Shown in pieces: positions 58,524 to 64,000 of a stretch of 64,000 bases of DNA. The notes below the pieces were generated by a model that saw only the letters and a program-made list of their open reading frames with translations, was not told the DNA's origin and did not search any database. The stretch covers positions 186,001-250,000 of the forward strand of contig LMAJ01000003.1 of assembly GCA_001507425.1 (NCBI GenBank), written 5' to 3'. Origin of the DNA: Flavobacteriaceae bacterium CRH. GTDB lineage: Bacteria; Bacteroidota; Bacteroidia; Flavobacteriales; Flavobacteriaceae. A program made the translations under genes and the position numbers. Positions within the stretch are counted from its first letter, which is position 1. The number at the start of each line of letters is the position of its first letter.

Positions 58524-59462
58524 TTAGAATTGATAAACCACTTCTAATTTATAATCTTTTAAAGAAGCTTTTGCACGTTCTAAATCCTGGGTAAAGCCCA
58601 AAATATAGCCGCCACCGCCAGAACCACAAAGTTTTAGGTAATAATCGTTTGTATCAATTCCATTTTGCCAGATTCCGTGAAATTGCTCCGGAATCATTGG
58701 TTTAAAATTATTTAAAACAACTTTTGAAAGCTTTTTAGTATTGGTGAATAAGGATTTCATGTCGCCATGTAAAAAGTTCTCCACACAAGCATCAGTATAT
58801 TTTACGAATTGATTTTTAAGCATTGCACGGAAACCTTTGTCTTTCAGGTTTTCCATAAAAATGTTCACCATCGGAGCTGTTTCGCCTACAATTCCTGAGT
58901 CTAATAAAAACACAGCGCCTTTTCCGTCAAAGCTTTGAGTCGGAATTCCGGTTGCTTCAATATTATCTTTAGAATTAATTAAAATCGGAATACTCAAATA
59001 ACTGTTTAAAGGATCTAAACCAGAACTTTTTCCGTGGAAAAAACTCTCCATTTGAGCAAATATATTTTTTAGTTTCAACAGTTTTTCGCGAGTTAAATTC
59101 TCTAAAACTGTGATTTTATGAGTAGCATATTTATCATAAATAGCGGCAACAAGAGCACCGCTACTTCCAACTCCGTAACCTTGCGGAATACTTGAGTCAA
59201 AATACATACCTGTTTCAACATCATTTTTTAAAGTAACTAAATCAAAAGCAACCAATTCAGGTTGTTCTGTTTGTAAAGTTTCAAGGTAAGTTGCAAAACG
59301 CTTTAAACTTGAGTTTGATGCAATAGCTTCTGCCGAAGGATCTTCGATTTTCTTTAAAGCACCATTGTAAAAATTATAAGGAATAGAAAGTCCTTTAGAG
59401 TCGCGAATAATTCCGTATTCTCCAAAGAGTAATATTTTTGAGTAAAATAATGGTCCTTTCAT
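58524..59462 (-). CDS. GHMP kinase, probable mevalonate kinase
   Basis: A 312-aa cytoplasmic kinase. The GHMP signature is IPQGYGVGSSGALVAAIYD (nucleotide loop), with SKILLFGEYGIIRDSKGLSI as the first motif and KLCGSGGGGYILGFTQDL as the third. It phosphorylates a small alcohol using ATP. Because mvaD precedes it in the same run, mevalonate (or phosphomevalonate) is the likely substrate. The phosphomevalonate step has no second candidate gene in the window. It starts 2 bases after the toxin stop. Confidence 0.85.
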   Translation of the reverse strand: MKGPLFYSKILLFGEYGIIRDSKGLSIPYNFYNGALKKIEDPSAEAIASNSSLKRFATYLETLQTEQPELVAFDLVTLKNDVETGMYFDSSIPQGYGVGSSGALVAAIYDKYATHKITVLENLTREKLLKLKNIFAQMESFFHGKSSGLDPLNSYLSIPILINSKDNIEATGIPTQSFDGKGAVFLLDSGIVGETAPMVNIFMENLKDKGFRAMLKNQFVKYTDACVENFLHGDMKSLFTNTKKLSKVVLNNFKPMIPEQFHGIWQNGIDTNDYYLKLCGSGGGGYILGFTQDLERAKASLKDYKLEVVYQF

Positions 59463-59464
59463 GT

Positions 59465-59770
59465 TTATTTTATGTCTTTCTTAATTTTATTTGGGTCTTG
59501 TCGTGTGTCGAAAAATGCAATTATTTCTACTCTTTTTGTGTTGAATTTATAATATATTGTTGTTTGTTTTGACAACACGCATTTGCGATAGCTTTTATTT
59601 AGTTCCGATTTAGGAAAAATTTCAGGTTCTATTTGTATTAGATAAATTACTTTGTCCAGATTTGATATAAATTTATTTTTTACTTTTTTTGACCATTTAA
59701 ATTCTAGATACTCAAATAATTCAAATAAACTTTTTTCTGCATTTTTTGAAAAGATTATTGTTCTTTTCAT
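59465..59770 (-). CDS. RelE/ParE-type toxin
   Basis: A 101-aa basic protein with the ParE/RelE barwin-like pattern: FSKNAEKSLFELFEYLEFKW, helical region KVKNKFISNLDKVIYLIQIE, then RKCVLSKQTTIYYKFNTKRV and EIIAFFDTRQDP at the end (the usual FxxRxxP). Such toxins cut mRNA at the ribosome or poison gyrase. The antitoxin gene precedes it and overlaps its start by 1 base. The pair is inserted in the mevalonate run between mvaD and the kinase gene. Confidence 0.88.
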   Translation of the reverse strand: MKRTIIFSKNAEKSLFELFEYLEFKWSKKVKNKFISNLDKVIYLIQIEPEIFPKSELNKSYRKCVLSKQTTIYYKFNTKRVEIIAFFDTRQDPNKIKKDIK

Positions 59771-59994
59771 TAACGATGTTTTTTCATCATATCTTCATAC
59801 AGAACAAATTCACCTCTTTCAATTTGTCTTTCCCCTTCTTTAATTTCTTCTTTTTGAGCCTCAGTTAAATCATCCCACCAATCTTTTTTCTTTTTGGTTA
59901 ACAATTTTTTGACCGCTAAAATGATTGAAAGATCATCTGTACTTTCCAGAATACCTATCACTTCACGTTTTTCTAATTGAATGTCCATAATCAA
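59770..59994 (-). CDS. Antitoxin of the RelE/ParE-type pair
   Basis: A 74-aa, mostly acidic-basic mixed protein (MIMDIQLEKREVIGILESTD ... KLLTKKKKDWWDDLTEAQKE, ending VLYEDMMKKHR). It matches the short antitoxins encoded just before RelE/ParE toxins and should neutralise the next gene's product by its C-terminal helix. Its start could be the second Met (59988). It overlaps the toxin by 1 base and lies 24 bases after mvaD. Confidence 0.82.
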   Translation of the reverse strand: MIMDIQLEKREVIGILESTDDLSIILAVKKLLTKKKKDWWDDLTEAQKEEIKEGERQIERGEFVLYEDMMKKHR

Positions 59995-60018
59995 AATTTT
60001 AATTAAAGATACGGAAAA

Positions 60019-61101
60019 TTATAATGCAATTGCACCATATCCAATTTGGTCACAAATGTACTGACCATTCTGGCAAAATACAACTAATTCCTCCTGAATA
60101 AATTGTAAGATTTTATCTTTGGTATTTTCGGGATATAAAACATGAACATTTGCTCCTGCATCTAATGTAAAACAAACCGGGATTTGGGTTTCATTTCTGA
60201 ATTTCCAGATCGCATTTATGATTTGCAAAGTATTAGGTTTCATTAAAATAAAATACGGCATCGAAGTCATCATCATTGCGTGCAAAGTCAGGGCTTCACT
60301 TTCAACAACTTTAATGAATTCGTCTAAGTTTCCGTTTTCGAAAATGGCAATTAATTGATCTAAGTTTTCATGTGCCTGAGCAAAACGTCTTTCGGCATAA
60401 GGATGATTGTGCATTAAATCGTGCCCAACTGTACTAGAAACCTGTTTTTCACCTTTATCGACTAATAAAATGGTATCCTGGTAATTCTTAAAATTTTCAT
60501 GGATAGTATACGGAAATTCAACTCCATACAAATCTGAACTTCCTTTTATATTTGCCTGATTTCCCCAAGCTACAACACTTCCTTTTACACTTCGGCAAGC
60601 ACTTCCGGATCCTAAACGGGCTAGAAAAGATGCTTTCTGAAAGAAATATTCATCATTCATTTCAGGATTCAAAACTTTTTCCAAACTCATAAAATTCATA
60701 GCCAAAGCCGCCATTCCAGAAGCCGAAGAAGCAATTCCGGAACTATGAGGAAAAGTATTTTGTGTATCAATCTTAAAATGATAATCCTTTAGAAAAGGCA
60801 AATACACTTCGATTCTTTCTAAAAATTTCTGAATTTTTGGTTTGAAATCTTCTTTTGGTTTTCCTTCAAAAAGTAAATCGAAAGAAAAAGAATTTTGGTT
60901 TGCTCTTTTTTCAAAACCCAATTTTGTAATGGTTTTGCAATTATTTAAAGTAAAACTAACCGAGGGATTTGCCGGAATTTGATTGTCTTTTTTACCCCAA
61001 TATTTTACTAATGCAATATTGCTTGGAGCACTCCACTCAAAATTTCCGTTTTCGATAGTCGAAGTATATTTTTCAGGAATAAAATCAGCTGCTGTAAACA
61101 T
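60019..61101 (-). CDS. mvaD: Diphosphomevalonate decarboxylase
   Basis: A 360-aa GHMP-family enzyme that converts mevalonate 5-diphosphate to isopentenyl diphosphate with ATP. The motifs are APSNIALVKYWGKKDNQIPA at about 26-45, HSSGIASSASGMAALAMNF and LGSGSACRSVKGSVVAWGN in the middle, and FTLDAGANVHVL at the end. It heads the minus-strand run. The promoter probably lies in the 61102-61266 gap, which also carries a palindromic repeat. Confidence 0.94.
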   Translation of the reverse strand: MFTAADFIPEKYTSTIENGNFEWSAPSNIALVKYWGKKDNQIPANPSVSFTLNNCKTITKLGFEKRANQNSFSFDLLFEGKPKEDFKPKIQKFLERIEVYLPFLKDYHFKIDTQNTFPHSSGIASSASGMAALAMNFMSLEKVLNPEMNDEYFFQKASFLARLGSGSACRSVKGSVVAWGNQANIKGSSDLYGVEFPYTIHENFKNYQDTILLVDKGEKQVSSTVGHDLMHNHPYAERRFAQAHENLDQLIAIFENGNLDEFIKVVESEALTLHAMMMTSMPYFILMKPNTLQIINAIWKFRNETQIPVCFTLDAGANVHVLYPENTKDKILQFIQEELVVFCQNGQYICDQIGYGAIAL

Positions 61102-61154
61102 GAATTATAAATTTTGGCAAAGATAGTTTTTTAACCACAAAAGATATTTTTTTC

Positions 61155-61223
61155 ACCATATAAGTTATAGAAGAAAATGTAAGCAGGCATTAACGAAAAT
61201 GAACTTCTGTAACTTATATGGTT
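61155..61223. repeat. Inverted repeat of the 'atataacttatatgg' family
   Basis: ACCATATAAGTTATAG on the left and CTGTAACTTATATGGT on the right, with an inner loop. It lies between the divergent mvaD and tspO genes. Confidence 0.75.
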
Positions 61224-61266
61224 TAAAGTTTCTTTTGACTATTTTTGAATAAAAAATTAAAAGACA

Positions 61267-61743
61267 ATGAGTAAAATCGTTAAAATCGCAATAGCTTTAA
61301 TCGTTTGTTTAGTTGTTGGATATTCTGCAAGTATCGTTACAAGGCCAAGTGTTGAAACGTGGTATCCAACAATTACAAAACCAATATTTAATCCGCCAAA
61401 CTGGATTTTTATGCCTGTTTGGACTTCTCTTTATATTTTAATGGCGGTTGCGGCGGGTTTAGTTTGGGATAAAATAAAAGAAGCAAACGAAGAAGTAAAA
61501 AAAGCGTTAGGATTTTTTATAATTCAATTAACATTGAATGCGGTTTGGTCTTATTTGTTCTTCGGATTAAAAAATCCAATGTTGGCTTTAATCGAAATTG
61601 TGATTTTATGGCTAATGATTTATGAAACGTATCTAAAATTCGTCAAAATCAATAAAATTGCAGGTTATTTATTGATTCCCTATTTAGCTTGGGTAGGATT
61701 TGCGACGATTTTAAATGCCAGTATTTGGTGGTTGAATAAGTAG
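61267..61743 (+). CDS. TspO/MBR-family protein
   Basis: A 158-aa five-helix membrane protein. Family features are the Trp/Pro-rich WYPTITKPIFNPPNWIFMPV stretch in the first loop and QLTLNAVWSYLFFGLKNPML later, with a final WVGFATILNASIWWLNK. TspO proteins bind tetrapyrroles and other ligands and respond to light or stress. A -7-like TATTTTTG stands at 61240-61247. The gene is monocistronic. Confidence 0.92.
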   Translation: MSKIVKIAIALIVCLVVGYSASIVTRPSVETWYPTITKPIFNPPNWIFMPVWTSLYILMAVAAGLVWDKIKEANEEVKKALGFFIIQLTLNAVWSYLFFGLKNPMLALIEIVILWLMIYETYLKFVKINKIAGYLLIPYLAWVGFATILNASIWWLNK

Positions 61744-61794
61744 AATTTTTGTTTGAGTTTTGAGTTTCAGGTTTAATCAATACGTTATTACTTT

Positions 61795-62754
61795 ATGAAT
61801 AAATTTAAGGCTTTTGTTATTGTATTTATTTTAGTTTCGTTTAAAGCTTTTGCTTGTTTGAATGGTGAAACAAAAATTCTTGCAAATGGAGTTGAAGTTT
61901 ATCATGATGATCATAAAGTTGTGCCTAAAGGACATGAGTTTTATAAGGAAAATTTTTCTAAACTAATTTCCGATCTTGAATCTGCTTACAAGAGAACTGG
62001 CGATATCGATTATTTGTCTGATAAAGGATATGTTTTAATTATTCAAAGAAAATATGATGAAGCATTAAAGTTATATATCAACATTGAAAAAATAGAACCT
62101 CATAGATATTCAACAGCTTCAAACATTGGGACTCTTTATGAATTGAAAGGAGAAAATGAAAAAGCTTATGAATGGATAAAAAAAGCAATTAAAATTAATC
62201 CGGAATCACACAATGGTTCTGAATGGCTGCATTTGAAAATTTTAGAGGCAAAAATCAAGAATTTAAAAAATATTTCCGGGACATTTTTAATAAATACATC
62301 TTTTGGCTTAGAAAAAAATCCGAAGACAAAATTGACATCAAATGAACTTGCAATATTAGAAAAAGCTTTATATTATCAACTAAATGAGCGGATTACTTTT
62401 ATAAAGCCAAAAGATGCTATAATTTCAGTTTTACTTTTTGAATTAGCAAATATTGTTAAAATAAATAAAGACGATCTTTCTGCAACAGAGATATATGAAC
62501 TTTCAAAGAAATATGGATTTCAAAATGAATTGATAAATAAGAGAATAATTCTTTGTTATGAAGATCGGTTACATTTTTGGGGAACTGAAATTGAAAAACT
62601 TGAAATTAAAAAAGGCAGTATATTTGATTTAGATGGCCGTCAATTAGATATTATTGTAATGATATTATCCCTTATATCTCTTATTTTTTTAGTTTTATTG
62701 ATCGTATTCTTTTTAAAATGGAAAAAGTTAAAAAAATCGATTACAGCTTCTTAA
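61795..62754 (+). CDS. TPR protein with C-terminal membrane helix
   Basis: A 319-aa protein with a signal peptide (MNKFKAFVIVFILVSFKAFA), TPR-like helices (about 55-150: YLSDKGYVLIIQRKYDEALK, SNIGTLYELKGENEKAYEWI), a helical middle and a membrane helix near the end (about 285-307, DIIVMILSLISLIFLVLLIV). It is probably periplasmic and anchored at its C-terminus. No specific partner can be named. Its 3' end overlaps the next convergent gene by 14 bases. Confidence 0.75.
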   Translation: MNKFKAFVIVFILVSFKAFACLNGETKILANGVEVYHDDHKVVPKGHEFYKENFSKLISDLESAYKRTGDIDYLSDKGYVLIIQRKYDEALKLYINIEKIEPHRYSTASNIGTLYELKGENEKAYEWIKKAIKINPESHNGSEWLHLKILEAKIKNLKNISGTFLINTSFGLEKNPKTKLTSNELAILEKALYYQLNERITFIKPKDAIISVLLFELANIVKINKDDLSATEIYELSKKYGFQNELINKRIILCYEDRLHFWGTEIEKLEIKKGSIFDLDGRQLDIIVMILSLISLIFLVLLIVFFLKWKKLKKSITAS

Positions 62755-63469
62755 ATATTTCATTTTTAGAATATAAAAAATCCATTGTTGTCAATATATT
62801 GTTGTTATCTAAAAGTTTTTTAGACCTTGGGTCGGCATCGCAGAAATCTATAAATAAATCAACCTGATCGGGATTTAATTTTAAATCTTTGGTAAAAAAA
62901 GTTAAAGGAATTGATGCCGTTATGAGTTTTTTGAAATCGGTTCTCTCAGTTTTCTTTTTGAGTTCTGCGTTATCATTTTTAAATAAATTTAAAACCCCGG
63001 TTCCCATTCTGGTAAAGTCTACACCATTTGTAATTGTTCCGTCGTAAACGCCGGTATATTTTTGCAAAGATTGGTTGTCTTTTGTGAATTTGATTTCATC
63101 TACATCTTTTTGAGAGCTTTTTACTTTGTCAATTTTTATATTCGTTACTAAAACTTCCTCTAATTCTTCAGCCTTGATAGACATGTTAACCGTAACATTA
63201 TTTTGATCAATATTGGCCTGAGTTATTTTTAATCTTGTAAAAAAGTAATCTTTAGAGAAAAATAGCAAACTATCTTTTGCCTGAACGAGAATCGAAAATT
63301 CGCCCAAATCATTTGTTCGGGTACTTGTTTTTGCTGTTTTATTGATAACCTCTACTTTGTTAAGCGGATTATTGTTGGAAATAACTTTTCCGTGAAGTAG
63401 TTTTTCTGTCTGAGAAATAGAAAGTTGGTAAGTTAAAAAAGAAATTATAGTAAGTAATTTTACTTTCAT
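62741..63469 (-). CDS. Secreted protein with a carboxypeptidase-regulatory-like domain
   Basis: A 242-aa protein with a signal peptide (MKVKLLTIISFLTYQLSIS). Residues about 22-105 form a CarboxypepD_reg-like beta sandwich: LLHGKVISNNNPLNKVEVIN and RTNDLGEFSILVQAKDSLLF. The helical C-terminus (FDFCDADPRSKKLLDN-like end) is not a known domain. Such proteins often occur in envelope pathways of Bacteroidota. It is convergent with and overlaps the TPR gene by 14 bases. Confidence 0.75.
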   Translation of the reverse strand: MKVKLLTIISFLTYQLSISQTEKLLHGKVISNNNPLNKVEVINKTAKTSTRTNDLGEFSILVQAKDSLLFFSKDYFFTRLKITQANIDQNNVTVNMSIKAEELEEVLVTNIKIDKVKSSQKDVDEIKFTKDNQSLQKYTGVYDGTITNGVDFTRMGTGVLNLFKNDNAELKKKTERTDFKKLITASIPLTFFTKDLKLNPDQVDLFIDFCDADPRSKKLLDNNNILTTMDFLYSKNEIFKKL

Positions 63470-63575
63470 TTAATGGTATTTAGTCAAGAGTAAAATTATT
63501 ATAATAGTCTTAATGAAAACTTACAGAATCTGTAAAGTCTTGTTAAATTGAATTGTTTGGTTTTCAGCTTCAGTT

Positions 63576-64000
63576 TTATAATACCTCAATTAATTCTGAA
63601 GGATTATTTAAGACCAACTTTGCTCCACTTGCTATCAATTCTGCTTCGGTTCGATAACCCCAGGAAACTCCAACAGGAAACATATTGGCATTTGTTGAAG
63701 TTTGCATATCGATATCAGAATCTCCTACGAAGATAATTTCCTCGGGTTTTAAATTCCAGCTCTTGCTAATTTCTAAAGCTTCAAACGGATTTGGTTTTTT
63801 AAGAGACTCGATGCTTAGGCCAATTGCAGCGTCAAAAATATCAGGGAAAATTTCTGCAGCTATTTTTTTTGTAAGTTCATCAGCTTTGTTGGAGAAAACG
63901 GCTAGCTTGATATTTCGGGAAACCAAATCATCCAATAATTCCATTATTCCTGCATATGGTTTTGTTTTCAGCGTACAAATTTTACGATATTCGTTTACCA
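63576..64000 (-). CDS. HAD-family phosphatase (phosphoglycolate phosphatase-like), 5' end outside the window
   Basis: The frame stays open from the stop at 63576 up to base 64000, beyond the ATG at 63944: residues VNEYRKICTLKTKPYAGIME precede it, so the protein continues outside the window. Visible HAD motifs are VFSNKADELTKKIAAEIFPD (Thr/Ser motif II region) and KPNPFEALEISKSWNLKPEE followed by IIFVGDSDIDMQTSTNANMF (motif IV, DSDID). The nucleophile Asp of motif I lies outside. It dephosphorylates a small phospho-metabolite, as in Gph-like enzymes. Confidence 0.88.
   Translation of the reverse strand, partial: VNEYRKICTLKTKPYAGIMELLDDLVSRNIKLAVFSNKADELTKKIAAEIFPDIFDAAIGLSIESLKKPNPFEALEISKSWNLKPEEIIFVGDSDIDMQTSTNANMFPVGVSWGYRTEAELIASGAKLVLNNPSELIEVL

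Noticed and set aside
59652..59843. Plus-strand open frame opposite the toxin-antitoxin pair
   Set aside because: It is antisense to two well-supported overlapping genes and has no protein features.

Overview
The window reads as chromosome of a Flavobacterium-type bacterium (Bacteroidota, Flavobacteriaceae). The evidence is the A+T-rich DNA, TAnnTTTG-type -7 promoter elements in place of sigma70 boxes, almost no Shine-Dalgarno sequences, many short lipoproteins with SCSxDD-like lipoboxes, a SusC/CirA-type TonB-dependent receptor, BlaI/BlaR1-TonB signalling genes and a mevalonate pathway. Intergenic spaces hold many dispersed palindromic repeats of several families.

Layout. 0-5 kb: a LysE-family exporter (cut by the window edge), trmB, an ammonium transporter, a SnoaL-like secreted protein, a lipoprotein with three HGQPGHRCD repeats and a ribosome-associated HPF/RaiA protein. 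5-9.3 kb is an accessory island: a 77-aa orphan with a duplicated leader, a zinc-ribbon mini-protein, a probably frameshifted gene, then an XRE regulator overlapping a large protein that joins a RecB-like PD-(D/E)XK nuclease to a Schlafen-type (DUF2075) helicase. This pair is the best candidate for an undercharacterised, probably defensive, system. 9.5-20.7 kb: AsmA, thioredoxin, a histidine kinase/LytTR regulator pair with a direct repeat in front of it, two surface lipoproteins, an M1 aminopeptidase and a DUF58 protein. 20.7-21.7 kb: two identical tRNA-Asp genes flanking a four-hairpin REP-like cluster. 21.8-27 kb: an AraC regulator with a TolC/EmrA/EmrB-like efflux operon. 27-30.3 kb: small hypothetical genes, one broken by an in-frame stop, and tRNA-Leu.

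30.4-43.3 kb: an M20 dipeptidase; a four-gene BlaI/BlaR1 operon with two dyad operators over its promoter; a saccharopine dehydrogenase-like enzyme; DUF423; PEP carboxykinase; and a TonB receptor-phytase pair. 43.5-55.6 kb: DUF4407, a PH/SHOCT protein, small enzymes, a D-2-hydroxyacid dehydrogenase, hemW, ruvC, a flippase-like protein with a glycosyltransferase, DUF456 and DUF937. 55.6-61.1 kb is a minus-strand run: mvaD, a RelE/ParE-type toxin-antitoxin pair, a mevalonate kinase-type GHMP kinase, DUF502, a UbiA prenyltransferase and an RluB-type pseudouridine synthase. It connects isoprenoid precursor supply with prenyl transfer. 61.2-64 kb: TspO, a TPR membrane protein, a carboxypeptidase-regulatory-domain protein and a HAD phosphatase cut by the window end.

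No complete insertion sequence, prophage, CRISPR array or rRNA was seen. Function calls come from motifs and family recognition by eye, not from database searches.
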